Program-made: the position numbers and the translations under genes
In this document: in pieces, positions 10,379-22,546 of the stretch
Layout: each line of letters starts with the position of its first letter
Numbering within the stretch: the stretch's first letter is position 1
Source of the DNA: Riptortus pedestris
Lineage: Eukaryota > Arthropoda > Insecta > Hemiptera > Alydidae
DNA: 64,000 bases
NCBI GenBank assembly: GCA_019009955.1
Contig: CM032233.1
Coordinates: forward strand, 123,545,501-123,609,500
Direction of reading: 5' to 3'
Notes under the pieces: model-generated
What the model saw: the letters and a program-made list of their open reading frames with translations, nothing else
The model's database searches: none
What the model was told of the DNA's origin: nothing

Positions 10379-12775
10379 AATATTATTATTTATTTGAGAT
10401 ACCGCTAAAAAGGCGATTCATCTTTTAACATGTTAGAATATAATTTTACAAAATTAAATAAATATTAAAATGTTTACAAAGCTAAATTTTACAAATGTAC
10501 AAAATAAATAGAGCCATGCCGCTACAATGGCGATTCATCTTTTAACATGTTAGAATATAACTTTACAAAATTAAATAAATATGAAAATGTTTACAAAGCT
10601 AAATTTTACAAATGTACAAAATAAATAGAACTATGCCGCTACAATGGCGATTCATCTTTTAACATGTTAGAATATAATTTTACAAAATTAAATAAATATG
10701 AAAATGTTTACAAAGCTAAATTTTACAAATGTACAAAATAAATAGAACCATGCCGCTACAATGGCGATTCATCTTTTAACATGTTAGAATATAATTTTAC
10801 AAAATTAAATAAATATGAAAATGTTTACAAAGCTAAATTTTACAAATGTACAAAATAAATAGAACCATGCCGATAAAATGGCGATTCATCTTTTAACCTG
10901 TTAGAATATAATTTTACAAAACTAAATAAATATTAAAATTTTTACAAATGTACAAAATAAATAGAACCATGCCGATAAAATGGCGATTCATCTTTTAACA
11001 TGTTAGAATATAATTTTACAAAATTAAATAAATATTAAAATTTTTAGAAAACTAAATTTTACAAATGTACAAAATAAATAGGACCATGGCGATTCATCTT
11101 TTAACATGTTAGAATATAATTTTACAAAATTAAATAAATATGAAAATGTTTACAAAGCTAAATTTTACAAATGTACAAAATAAATAGAACCATGCCGCTA
11201 TAATGGAGATTAATCTTTTAACATGTTAGAATATAATTTTACAAAATTAAATAAATATTAAAATGTTTACAAAGCTAAATTTTACAAATGTACAAAATAA
11301 ATAGAGCCATGCCGCTACAATGGCGATTCATCTTTTAACATGTTAGAATATAATTTTACAAAATTAAATAAATATTAAAATGTTTACAAAGCTAAATTTT
11401 ACAAATGTACAAAATAAATAGAACCATGCCGCTACAATGGCGATTCATCTTTTAACATGTTAGAATATAATTTTACAAAATTAAATAAATATTAAAATGT
11501 TTACAAAGCTAACTTTTGCAAATGTACAAAATAAATAGAACCATGTCACTACAATGGCGATTAATCTTTTAACGTGTTAAAATATAATTTTACAAAATTA
11601 AATAAATATTAAAACTTTTACACAGCTAACTTTTACAAATGTACAAAATAAATAGAGCCATGCCGCTACAATGGCGATTCATCTTTTAACATGTTAGAAT
11701 ATAATTTTACAAAATTAAATAAATATTAAAATCTTTACACAGCTAAATTTTACAAATGTACAAAATAAATAGAATGGGTAAAACTAAATATAATTTGTTA
11801 GTATATTTAGAACATGAGGGGAAAAAATAAAATAAAAGAAAAACTATAAATAGTTAAACTGGAAGGAGGCAAAACTTATATTCCACGTACAGTGCTTGCT
11901 ATATATAACTTTCATAATGGTAAATAATAGCTTTTATATTTCATCAAATAATCCATTATTTCTTAAATACTTAAAAACATCATCTATAAATTGGCTACTG
12001 TCGGCCAGTAGTTCGCACACATTTGTGGGCCATAGGTACATTTTTACTTGTGTGCAGTCAGTTAGTATAGTTAGTAGTAGTTTTACAGTCAGCGTTCTGT
12101 TGCAGTAGCGACATATAGGTTCATCTTCTCTTGCTCGATGTACATATGAATGCATGTATGTCTTGTATGCCCTGTGGCGTAGAGGCGTGTATGTACAATT
12201 TCTTTCTCCTTCTAGAGCGTCTATTACTTGAAGTCCGAGTTTGAGACGTGGTTTGATTTGATTTCGCTAAGTTTATCTGGTCAGTGTTATACCATAAATT
12301 TATTCCAATCATTAACTTACGAGATTTCATTATTTGAGAGAAAGCGTGCTTGTGTGGGGTATGTCTAAAAAAAAATCTATTTTGTTTCAAGTTCAGTTTA
12401 TTGTATGGCTGCTTTGTCTACTATTTCCACTTTTGAGATATTGCCCACATGGCCGGGTAACCAATAAATAGTAATAGTGTCTTTAGTCTATGATATATTG
12501 TTAAAAATTGGCATATATCAAGGAGGATTGGTGGAGTACATGTCTTCAACGTGAACTTTTATTGAAACTTAATGTGTCTGTTACATAATGACTATGTCTC
12601 CTATTTAGTAGTTGTGATGTTCGTTAGTCCTAACAGTATATCCTGTAATTCTGAGAAAACAGTGTATATTGTAATTGTAGTCCATGGTAGTTCTTTTGTG
12701 CACAGTATTGTCTCCTGCCACTGCAGCATCTATCTCAGTCTTCATATTCGGTTTTGGATGCGTCTCCTTGTGTAT
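10379..12775 (-). pseudogene. Non-LTR retrotransposon, antisense, 5'-truncated
   Basis: Same family as the plus-strand element it interrupts. On the minus strand, RNase H remains near 12480-12420 (IYWLPGHVGN). They are followed by the TRL...GHTRHT-type tail around 12230-12140 and the C-terminal segment at 12155-11934 (LLTDCT-like, then DDVFKYLRNNGLFDEI). The 3' region contains twelve 117 bp units, and the element ends with ATCTCAAATAAATAATAAT at about 10395-10378. Frameshifts and stops break the ORF. Reverse transcriptase is absent or unrecognisable. Confidence 0.75.
10398..11780 (-). repeat. 12 x 117 bp tandem array in retrotransposon 3' region
   Basis: Unit landmarks (gattcatctttt or gattaatctttt) fall at 10415, 10532, 10649, 10766, 10883, 10985, 11091, 11208, 11325, 11442, 11559 and 11676. 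The spacing is 117 bases, except two shorter units of 102 and 106. Units are nearly identical, so the array expanded recently. The sister plus-strand element has a single unit (about 13955-14075), which shows the unit is part of the element's 3' UTR. Confidence 0.9.
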
Positions 12776-12778
12776 ATA

Positions 12779-13442
12779 AAAAAGTCCGTAAACTAAACTA
12801 AGCAGATTTCCCATGTGAAGTTTTACAATAGAGAAATCTGCATACTGACAACACAATACCACCGTGATTAAATACAAACGGTAATGAGAAATATTTCAGT
12901 TAATTAAAATAAATTCCCAACTGAAACGGCTTCTGAATTGTAAGAATAATTTATATTTTAATAACTCAAATTTTAGTAGTCCAAGAACTAAAGAAGGGGG
13001 GGGGGGCGGATGAACAGAACGTATTTGCATAAATCTCACAAAGTAAGGAAGGTAAGGTAAGGTTAGAAACGACAGTTAAGGTTAGAAGAAGCTTCCACCT
13101 GATCCGAGAAATGAAGAAAATGGCCTAAATAATCCGAACTATGCCCGACCACAGACTTCATAAATATGCAATTATCTCGGTTAATATTCAAGATAGAGAA
13201 TAAATGTATGAACAATATTTATAGTAAATTTAATTTGCAATAAGATTGGTTCTATACAATTTTTCGATCCGATGCATAATAACGGAGATATTTTGAATTT
13301 TCGAAAATCCCCCCTCTAAACCCCCCTCCCTCTGGTCCGATTTCAGCCATTAACGAACTTGATCTGTCTTTTTACATAAAACGGTTAAATATCGAGTTTC
13401 GTAATGATCAAACAAAAATTGCGACCGCTAGAGTGTTAACAG

Positions 13443-13492
<50 letters not shown>

Positions 13493-13620
13493 ATATATAT
13501 AATTCTGAACGGACCACATTTTCGTCATCCCCTGGGTAGCATCGATGGACATTTGAAGACATTTTTCGAAAATCGCGTCATGAGTACGGCCTCAATAGCT
13601 GCCCTAAAGGGAAATCTGCT
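12779..13620 (+). mobile_element. HINE-like element, complete
   Basis: Complete copy with a damaged 5' hairpin (agtccgtaaactaaactaag), a G-run at 12997-13006, C-runs near 13310-13325, a (TA)n core at 13449-13500 and a 3' end GGGAAATCTGCT. The left half of the 3' palindrome is partly lost (gctgccctaaaggg). Confidence 0.8.
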
Positions 13621-13629
13621 AATATAACT

Positions 13630-14098
13630 CTCTCCGGTCTATTGCTACAGAAGGATGACTGTAAAACGCTTATTAACTGACTGCACACAAGTAAAAACGT
13701 GCCCATGGCCCAGAAATTTATTACAACTACTAGCCGACAATAGCCAATTTATGGATGATATTTTTAAATATTTAAGAAATAATGGATTATTTGATGAAAT
13801 ATAAAAGCTATTATTTATCATTATGAAATTTATATATAGCAAGGATAGTACGTGGAATATAAGGTTTGCCTCCTTCCAGTTTAACTCTTAAAACTTTTTG
13901 TTATTTATTTTTTTTCCTCATGTTGTAAATATTTTAACAATTTATATTTAATTTTGTCCATTCTATTTATTTTGTACATTTGTAAAATTTAGCTCTGTAA
14001 AAATTTTAATATTTATTTAATTTTGTGAAAATATATTCTAACATGTTAAAAGATGAATCGTCATTGTAGCGGCATCTCAAATAAATAATAATAATGAA
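13630..14098 (+). pseudogene. Non-LTR retrotransposon 3' part (continuation of 10085-10378)
   Basis: Picks up where the plus-strand copy stopped (tattgctacag versus tactgcta at 10365-10373). It encodes the end of ORF2 in broken form (DDIFKYLRNNGLFDEI-like, about 13757-13803). It then runs through the 3' UTR with one 117 bp unit and ends ATCTCAAATAAATAATAATAAT at about 14098. Confidence 0.7.
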
Positions 14099-15213
14099 AT
14101 CTCCAGAGGAGTGATCTATTCCAGGTAAATAAAAGTCCGTCACGCAGGGGCTTCGTAAACTAAGCAGATTTCCCACGTGCTGGTATAACGCACCATGTAT
14201 ATCACCTAACCATATATTCTCTATTTCTAAGTCTAAATTGGATGAACAGAGTTGGGGGTTTTGTTTAAAAACAGAAAAACATGAATAAGTGCGTATAACT
14301 CGCTTAATATTTGAGTTAAAAGATAATATATAAGACAACAATAGTAAAACTTCGATAGATTAACAAGATTGGTTCCATAACATTTTTCACTCATAATAAC
14401 AATGCTGGTTAAGCATTAATCAAAAAAAATATGAGTTTAACATATCGATCATAAAAATAAGAGGAAAAGGGCCACCTTGATAATGAGTGACAAAGGTCGA
14501 AACGCGTTGGGGATAAAAATAAATATTAAGGATACACAAAAAGTCCGTCACGCAGGGGCTGCGTAAACTAAGCAGATTTTCCATGTGAAGTTTTACAATA
14601 GAGAAATCTGCATACTGGTAACACAAAACCACCGTGATTAAATACAAATGGTAATGAGAAATCATTCAGTTAATTAAAATAAATTCCCAACTGAAACGGC
14701 TTCTGAATTGTAAGAATAATTTATATTTTAATAACTCGAATTTTAGTAGTCCAAGAACTAAAGAAGGAGGGGGGGGGATGAACAGAACTTATTTGCATAA
14801 ATCTCACAAAGTAACGAAGGTAAGGTAAGGTTAGAAACGACAGGTAAGGTTAGAAGAAGCTTCCACCTGAGCCGAGTACTGGCGGAAATGGCCGACCTAA
14901 TCCGAACTATACCCGACCACAGACTTCATAAAAATGCAAATATCTCGGTTAATATTCAAGATAGAGAATAAATGTTTAGAACAATATTTATAGTACATTT
15001 AATTTGCAATAAGATTGATTCTGTACAATTTTTCGATCCGACGTATAGTAACGGAGATATTTCGAATTTTCGATAATTCTCCCCTCTAAACCCCCCCTCC
15101 CACTAGTCCGATTTCAGCCATTAACATACTTGATCTTTCTTTTTACATAAAACGACTAAATATCGAGTTTAGTACCGATCAAACAAAAATTGCGACCGCT
15201 AGAGCGGTAACAG

Positions 15214-15246
<33 letters not shown>

Positions 15247-15371
15247 CTGTTTTGAACGGACTTCATTTTCGTCATCTACTAGGTAGGATCGATGGACATT
15301 TGAAGAAAAATTTCGAAAATTCCGTCATGAGTACAACCTCAATAGCTGATTTCCCTTAAGGTAAATCTGCT
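14074..15371. repeat. Duplicated block B
   Basis: The cleaner partner of block A (5176-7504). It lacks the HINE-like copy that block A has at 5533-6578. Order: retrotransposon 3' end, HINE-like 5' fragment (14131-14410), Penelope-like module (14428-14537), HINE-like copy (14538-15371). Confidence 0.75.
14538..15371 (+). mobile_element. HINE-like element, complete
   Basis: Good reference copy of about 834 bp. It has hairpin CGCAGGGGCTGCG at about 14551-14563, AGCAGATTTTCC, a G-run at 14768-14777, a C-run at 15091-15097, a (TA)n core at 15220-15245, and a 3' palindrome (one base off: aaggtaaatctgct). It is followed by a long A-rich tract. Confidence 0.85.
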
Positions 15372-15838
15372 AAAAAAAAAAAAAAAATTAAAAAAAAATT
15401 AAAAAATAAAAAAAAAAATTAGAACTTAAACAAACTTTACAATAGATAGCCTTTTTAAATTGTTTTCTTCTTTAAAAATTCTTATTTATTTATATCGCTA
15501 GATAGCTTCGGGCTCTTTATCGCCTTCACAAGGCGGGGGTCCATTCTCTCTAAAATTACAAATTCAAACTTTTTTTTGTTAATTTTGAACACTCTCTATA
15601 TATAAAATACATCTCTTATTATTACCCTCTTACCAAACTTCAATGACTAACATCTGTAGATGTTGCAAACATTCAAAAACAACATTATCAAATTCTGTCA
15701 ACTTTTACGACCAAAATTCAAAACTACCTTTCTAAATTTCAGTAAAACCACATCTACATTGGTTGCATAACAACAGGTCAATGGTTAAAGAAGAGTTGAC
15801 TAGCCAATGTAGATAATCTTAATACTGAGGAGGTTATT
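15372..15838. other. No gene seen
   Basis: An A-rich tract at 15372-15425, then AT-rich sequence without supported features. Confidence 0.3.
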
Positions 15839-15846
15839 ATCTAGTC

Positions 15847-16428
15847 CAGGGGTCTCCAAACTACGGCCCGAGGGCCACATCCGGCCCGCGGACAGATTTT
15901 GTCCGGCCCGCGGAGAGCTAGCATACTTGAAAACTCCTTTTAGAGAACATATTTTTTATAGCAAATTAAATTTAGTTTACTGAAGTATTCTAATTTTATG
16001 TTGAATAATTATTAATATGACATCTACATTGATATGGTCATGGGCTAACTACTCGTAACATTGTTGTAGGTTTATTGTTATTGTTTTTGTGATAAGTTGG
16101 ATAAAGAAACACAGAATTGTAATGAGTAAAGACATGTATAATATGCAGAAAATTTAACTTCAGTATATAATAACTAACAAATTATTGAAATGAATCCAAC
16201 TAACATTTTATACATTTTAAATAAAAACATAACTTATAACATATGAAATACTAATGAGATTTATGTAATTGAGATTTTCCACTGACAATAGTTTGTAGTT
16301 GTGGACTAATTTTACTTGTATCAATTATTCACTTTTTACTACCGGCAAAAATGATAATATGGTTTGGCCCTCGGAACTTACTGGAGTAATCAGTATGGCC
16401 CTAAGGCTGGAAAGTTTGGAGACCCCTG
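15847..16428. mobile_element. hAT non-autonomous element, 582 bp
   Basis: Terminal inverted repeats CAGGGGTCTCCAAACT at 15847 and its complement AGTTTGGAGACCCCTG ending 16428. The flanking 8-base target duplication is atctagtc (15839-15846) and atctagac (16429-16436). Subterminal GGCCCG-type motifs are also inverted. It has no transposase ORF; the interior is AT-rich. Confidence 0.85.
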
Positions 16429-16436
16429 ATCTAGAC

Positions 16437-17602
16437 CATATGTGGGCAACAACCGGCCTGCTGTAAGATTTGATCCGGTCCGGGAGACATTTTGAAAATC
16501 CAATTAAACAAAAATATTCCACTACTTACTCCAAACGAGGAAGATGTGGAGAGATTTTTGAGTTTGGCAGTACTTATAAATGCCAACAGTTACATTTAAT
16601 AGCGAAAGTTAATAAATCTAAACAACGTACAAGGCTGACTGACAATAATTTGGAAAAAAAATTTCGTCTTTGTATCAGTGGAATTAATCCAAACATCGAT
16701 GGATTAGTTTCCCAAATTCAAGGTTAAGTGTCTCATTGATTTCGGTGTCACTATTTAACTTTCGTTGTTTGTAATAATTCCAAATTAAGTTGAACTCAAG
16801 TACAGAACAGCATAAAAAAAAAGTCCCCCCACTACAACGAACAAAAGAAAATGATGTGAACCAAGTAAAACTGAAAATAAATGTAGGTGTACTAATTACT
16901 GTTGTGAGATTTGCAAAAACAAAATTTGTTTACAACATAGTTCCATGCTTTGTCCTAATTGTAATGCAGCTCTGCAAAAGAAATAACAATTAAACTGGTA
17001 TTTTTAAAATTTTTTGATGATTTTCATTATGTCTTATCTAAAAGTGATTTCGTGCTCCTTATTTTTGATTGAAGTTATATTTACATATTTTTTATATTGT
17101 TCACAAACTGAAATGCAATATGTATAATTAAGGCATGTGCATTTAAACAATTCCTTTTGATATTTGTGTTTTTTAATTATATTTTAAAAATGATCGTCCA
17201 CCGTTTCTTTATATTATAATACTTGACAATTTTAAAATTATTTACTTCTTTCAAACAAATACTTCCTCTGTTATGGTTTCTAATCACACGCTGAACATTT
17301 TAGTGCAAAATATATATTAAAAAACTTTATTTCCGTAAAAACGGTTGAGGATGATCTGTGAGATACACGCGCCCGATGGCGGAATATTCTTGACGCGCCC
17401 GACCGAGGGTTAATTATAATGTTGTACCTATTTTTTCATTTCGTTTTGTTATTTTAATAAATTGTATTATAATTACATTGTTGTATAATTGCATGCCTGA
17501 TATCTATCGTTAAAAATTATGAGCACTACTTTTAAAAACGGCCCGCGAACGTATTTACACACTAAGTTTGGTCCGCAACATGTCAAAGGTTGCCCACACC
17601 TG
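16437..17602. mobile_element. hAT element with transposase remnant
   Basis: Ends are CATATGTGGGCAAC at 16437 and GTTGCCCACACCTG at 17602, an imperfect inverted repeat distinct from that of the neighbouring hAT. Target duplication is atctagac (16429-16436) and atcaagac (17603-17610). It carries a decayed transposase C-terminus. Confidence 0.75.
16470..16727 (+). pseudogene. hAT transposase C-terminal remnant
   Basis: The 85-residue frame has VNKSKQRTRLTDNNLEKKFR followed by about 20 residues typical of the C-terminal end of hAT transposases of the ZBED/GTF2IRD2-like group. A full transposase has about 500-650 residues. The BED zinc finger and the catalytic RNase H-like domain are not present. 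The first ~35 residues do not look like transposase, so the chosen Met is not a real start. Confidence 0.65.
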
Positions 17603-17610
17603 ATCAAGAC

Positions 17611-18294
17611 TATTGCTACTAATTCTGTATATTTCATTTTCAAATAAAAAACACTTATCCATGTCTGTGTATAGATACACAATTACGTCCATATGCACAC
17701 ACACCATATTTTAATCATTTATTCCATTAAAGACCTATACAAAAAACTACAATTTAGTTTAAGCTGATATAGAGTAAAATTTAAAGCGAAAAATATATAA
17801 TACTTTATTACATACTACATTGTACTCTCGATATCTGTCGACATTTCCGACCTCACGCTCTCTGTCTCTCTATATATATATTATATATATAATATATATA
17901 TATATAATATAAAATATATATAAATATATATATATATATACACACACACACAGTAGATTTATGCACTGACCATTTATTATTTATGAATGTTTTTGAGGAT
18001 ATTTTATGTAATGATTTAGATAACACTAGTCCAGATAAGTAAAAAAAAATAAGAATAAAACGACATGCCAAAAGGTTTTTAGCGAATTATAGCTTTAAAG
18101 AAGAACGTATTATATAATATATTTCATATATTATAATATAAGGGTTGTCTTTCATTTTTATTGAGAAGGAATGGTGACACTCCAAACGCGTCGGGGAAGA
18201 AATATATGATTCTATGAAGGACTGTTTATTTTCTGAAGTTATGGCTCAAAAAACATTATTAAATAATAAATGGTCAGTGCATGCATCTACTGTA

Positions 18295-18295
<1 letters not shown>
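17611..18295. other. Microsatellite-rich, no gene
   Basis: AT-rich sequence with (TA)n/(TATAA) stretches at 17870-17940 and (CA)n at 17941-17953. No coding or structural RNA signal is seen. Confidence 0.3.

Positions 18296-18301
<6 letters not shown>

Positions 18302-18371
<70 letters not shown>
18302..18371. repeat. (TG)n(TA)n microsatellite
   Basis: About 28 bases of TG followed by about 40 bases of TA, directly preceding the diverged Penelope-like module at 18373. Confidence 0.9.
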
Positions 18372-18372
<1 letters not shown>

Positions 18373-18374
<2 letters not shown>

Positions 18375-18545
18375 TGTTATGGTTGTTTGTTGAGGTTTGT
18401 GGTCAATGTTGATGAAAGAAATTTTAGTCTATGCCAATATTTTGAGAATTTTATTTTCTCTTCTTCAGAGCTATAAAATTCTCGAAATATTGGCATAGGC
18501 TAAAACTTCATTCATGAACATTTATCACAATCAACCACGCCATCT
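18373..18545 (+). mobile_element. Diverged Penelope-like UTR module (candidate), with inverted part
   Basis: Third copy of the module at 4237. Its second half (attctcgaaatattggcataggct, about 18480-18505) is an inverted copy of the first half (18425-18455), so the segment can fold back on itself. Confidence 0.35.
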
Positions 18546-18581
18546 ATAATAATAACCAGGTCCAAAACATCTATACAATTA

Positions 18582-18584
<3 letters not shown>

Positions 18585-18626
<42 letters not shown>

Positions 18627-18740
18627 TCTGGCCCGCTTTCAACAGAGCTCCTTTTGTCATCTTATAGTTAAGATCAATGTGCATTTGAAGTATGTCGTTG
18701 AAAATAGTGGCATGGCTACAAGGTCCAGGAGGAATGTTTC
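18585..18740 (+). mobile_element. Very diverged HINE-like 3' end
   Basis: After (TG)n at 18585-18624 the sequence follows the family 3' block with many changes (tttgtcatctta...taagatcaatgtgcatttgaag). The terminal palindrome is unrecognisable. It suggests an old layer of the same family. Confidence 0.4.
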
Positions 18741-19504
18741 CCTGCCTCAGATATGAACAGTGCCAATATGAGCATTGGACTAGTGCGGAGGTCACTAACC
18801 CCTGGGAAGCCCCGTCCTCTATCTCCATCCCCCCCCCTCCTTTATTTCTATATCTATCTCCATCTAATCAACACCCAAAATCCACCTTCATCCCTAGCTC
18901 AATGTTCCCCCAAGACCACATTACTAAAAAAAAAGTTGCATGCACTGCATATTTCGTTGGATTATATTATAAGGGCCGAATCTATCAAAATTATCGTAAA
19001 CATTTTAACCCTTCACAGACAAGGAATATGAAAATTACATTGCAGGCAAGCTGGGTCACGGGTGACCCAGTCATATTTATAGCACATTTTTTTTCATTTT
19101 AACAAAAATATTCCAGTTGTTGTTTTTTTTATATATAAAAAGAAAGTATAGATTGAAAAATTTATTTTATTTAGCAATATACATAATATGATAAAAATAC
19201 AAAAACTTACATTAGTAGGAACTATACTTAAATTAGTAGGAACGTAGAGTTCCAGACCTTTGGTACCTTTGGTATCCGTATAGGATAAAAGATAAAAATT
19301 AAACGAGTAATCTCCTAGAAGGGAAAAAATAAGAAATTTCCAGCTATAAAAGACGAGAAAATTTAATAAAATCTTAGTGATTAAATAATTTTCAGTAAGT
19401 TATCAGCCTTCCATTTCATCCGGCAGTCCAGCAATACTTTTTCCTACTCTGAACAGTCAAAAACTTTCCAGATCAAAATAAATAGTTTAAACTCTTACAG
19501 ATAA

Positions 19505-21321
19505 TCTATATATATATAAAATTGTAACCTCTGTCTGTACATTGATTTTTTTCGCGAAATTTCACGATAACTTTTCGTTTCACATGTCATAGACACCAGA
19601 TCTGCATTTTGTTTCTTTCGTGTATGTTTGTTTGTTTGTTTGTTTGTTTGTTTGTTTGTTTGTTTGTTTGTTTGTTTGTTTGTTTGTTACCTTTTCACGC
19701 ATAAACGGCTGAACCGAATTTCATGAAACTTGGTATGTATATTACTTCTAGCCCAACTTAGACTTTAGGCTATATTAATATTCTCTAAGACGAACAGGAG
19801 TGGGGGTTATAAGGGAGACCTGAAATTAAAAATAGCGATATTTCGTTTCCTATTGCTTTTTCAGCAAATATGCCTATAACAAAAGTTGTTTACTTTGTAA
19901 TTTAGAGTAACTTTTGTTATATGCACTTTTGCCGTATACGGAAGTATAAATGAGTTATACGCTAAAAACTATAGCGGGAGTCCACAATTTTATTTGGGAC
20001 AAAAGACTCAACCGAACTAAACCAAACTCGGTATGTGAATTAGTACTAACGCCTTCATTATAATAAGCTATACTAACATTTCTTGGGACGGGCAGGAGTG
20101 GGGGTTATAAGGAAGGCCTGAAATTAATAATAGTGATATTTCGTTTCCTATTGCATTTTCGGCAAATATGCAAATAACAAAAGTTGTTTATTTTCTTATT
20201 TAGAGAAACTTTTTCAAATACACTATCATCGTATACCGAAGTATAAAGGCGTTATATGCTGAAAATTATAGCGGGCGACAACAATTTTTATTTGCACAAA
20301 AAGACTCAACCGAACTAAATAAAACACTCAGTATGTGTATTTATTAGCACTAACGCCTTCCTTATAATAAGTCATACTAACATTTCTAGGGACGGGCAGG
20401 AGTGGGGGTTATAAGGGAGGCCTGAAAATTAATAATAAAAGATTTCCTATTGGGGTTTCGGCAAATATGCACATAACAAAAGTTGTTTATTAGGTTATTT
20501 AGAGAAATTTGCTCAACACTTCATTTCAATATGAACTACCAGGTAGCTCTCCTGAAAAAATTAATTCAAATGTATGTCAATATGTTCTCCTTATTAATTC
20601 AAATCTATACATAATGCACAGGAGATGGGAAATATGACAATATGCAGGACAGTGAAGTCTTACATAAAAAAATAATTTTATTATTAACAAATGCCAACAA
20701 CGGGTATTAACCCTAAACACTGGAACGGGTAAATGTCAAAATATTGTGTAAAGTAAAGCCTTGCCAAAAATATACCATCACCATTCAGCCTCAAATGAAT
20801 AATAAAAAAATCTGCTAATAATACTTTGAATCAATATTTTAAGGAAAACTATGGAGATGCTGGAGCGGAAGGAGGTCGAAGCCTAAACAGTTAATTGAGT
20901 TAATTCATATCCTGTGAAATGCTGGCATTACTGGAAATGATTTCCATTGAGCTCTACTATTACGAATATAATCTAATGTACAAATCTATGTTTAAACTAT
21001 GTGCTCGGATTGGTTTTTGACAGGAAATAAGTTTCATTATAGAGGATATTTAATTGTAATAAATGCTATCCACGATTATGGTTTGAAGTATTCAAAAAGC
21101 TGAGTTGGAAAAGTGGAGAGGGATAGATTAGGAACACATTTTTATTTATTCTTCAAAATTAATATTTCTCATCTATGCGTCGCCTGCCTGACCCTCACGG
21201 GAAAACAATGCGCCCAGACGGGAAGTGTAGTAAACATTGAAGGCTTGCTCAAAAAAAAAAAAAATACTATTATCATTCAACCTCAAATGATTTCCCTAGC
21301 GAAGCCGGGTACCTTAGCTAG
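19505..21321 (+). mobile_element. Helitron, first of a head-to-tail pair
   Basis: 5' end TC (tctatatatatataaaattg) preceded by A at 19504. A (GTTT)n run lies at 19626-19687. The 3' end has a hairpin built on CCGGG-type arms (gcgaagccgggt), about 10 bases, then CTAG at 21318-21321. These are the canonical Helitron marks: A|TC...CTRR|T, no target duplication, 3' hairpin. There is no Rep/helicase ORF, so it is non-autonomous. The inside holds three diverged repeats of a ~300 bp module (...gggacgggcaggagtggggg...). Confidence 0.8.
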
Positions 21322-22424
21322 TATATATATAAAATTGTAACCTCTGTCTGTACATTGATTTTTTTCGCGAAATTTCACGATAACTTTTCGTTTCACATGT
21401 CATAGACACCATATCTGCATTTTGTTTCTTTCGTGTATGTTTGTTTGTTTGTTTGTTTGTTTGTTTGTTTGTTACCTTTTCACGCATAAACGGCTGAACC
21501 GAATTTCATGAAACTTGGTATGTATATTACTACTAATCCAACTTAGACTTTAGGCTATATTAATTTTCTCTGAGACGAACGGGAGTGGGGGTTATAAGGG
21601 AAGTCTGAAATTAAAAATAGCGATATTTCGTTTTATATTGGTTTTTCGGCAAATATGCACATAACAAAAGTTGTTTATTTTGTTATTTAGAGTAACTTTT
21701 GTTATATACACTTTTGTCGTATACCAAAGTTTAAATGCGTTATACGCTAAAAATTATAGCGGGAGTCAACAATATTATTTGCCAAAAAAGACTCAACCGA
21801 ACTAAATAAAACTCGGTATGTGTGTTAGCAGTGAGGCCTTCATTATAATAAGCCATACCAACATTTCTATGGACGGGCAGGAGTGGGGGTTATAAGGGAA
21901 GCCTGAAATTAAAAATAGCGATATTTCGTTTCCTATTGGTTTTTTTTCCGCAAATATAAACATAACAAAAGTTGTTTATTTTGTTATTTGGAGTAACGTT
22001 TGTTATATACACTTTTTTCGTATACCTAAGTATAAATGAGTTATACGTTAAAACTTTAGCGGGCACTAACGGCTGAACCGAACTTAACACAACTCGGTAT
22101 GTCAATTAGCATTAATTCTTTCATGTTATAAGTTATATTAAAATTTTTAGGTTCGAACGGGAGGGGGGTTATAAGGGAGGCCTGAAATAAAAATTCACCA
22201 TATTTACATGTATAAGAGACGGGAAATATAAAAATATCGAAGACTGTGAAGAATTATCGAACAAATAATTCTATTATTAGCAAATCACCTGCAACGACGG
22301 GTATCAATCCTAAACAATGGGACGGGTAAATGTCAAAATATTGTGCAATGTAAAGCCTGCTAAAAAATACCATCACCATTCAGCCTCAAATGAATTCCCG
22401 GGCGAAGCCGGGTATCTGAGCTAG
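21322..22424 (+). mobile_element. Helitron, second of a head-to-tail pair
   Basis: Begins immediately after the CTAG of the first copy (tatatatataaaattgtaacc). It ends with hairpin CCCGGGCGAAGCCGGG, then tatctgag and CTAG at 22421-22424, followed by T. It is shorter than the first, with fewer internal modules. It is non-coding. Confidence 0.8.
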
Positions 22425-22546
22425 TATATATATAAAAAAATACTCTACGGAAAAAAGAATAAGAAAATATGAGGGATAAAAAATCAAAAAAAAGAGAATA
22501 AACTCTTAGTAATGAAAGTTCACTAATACTTCAAACTCAGAACAAT

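Noticed and set aside
10398..11780. Regular array considered as a CRISPR array
   Set aside because: The units are contiguous 117 bp tandem repeats with no unique spacers, in a eukaryotic retrotransposon 3' UTR.
18692..19102. 136-residue plus-strand ORF
   Set aside because: It runs across a diverged HINE-like end, a C-run and into the piggyBac terminus, so it is a chance frame.
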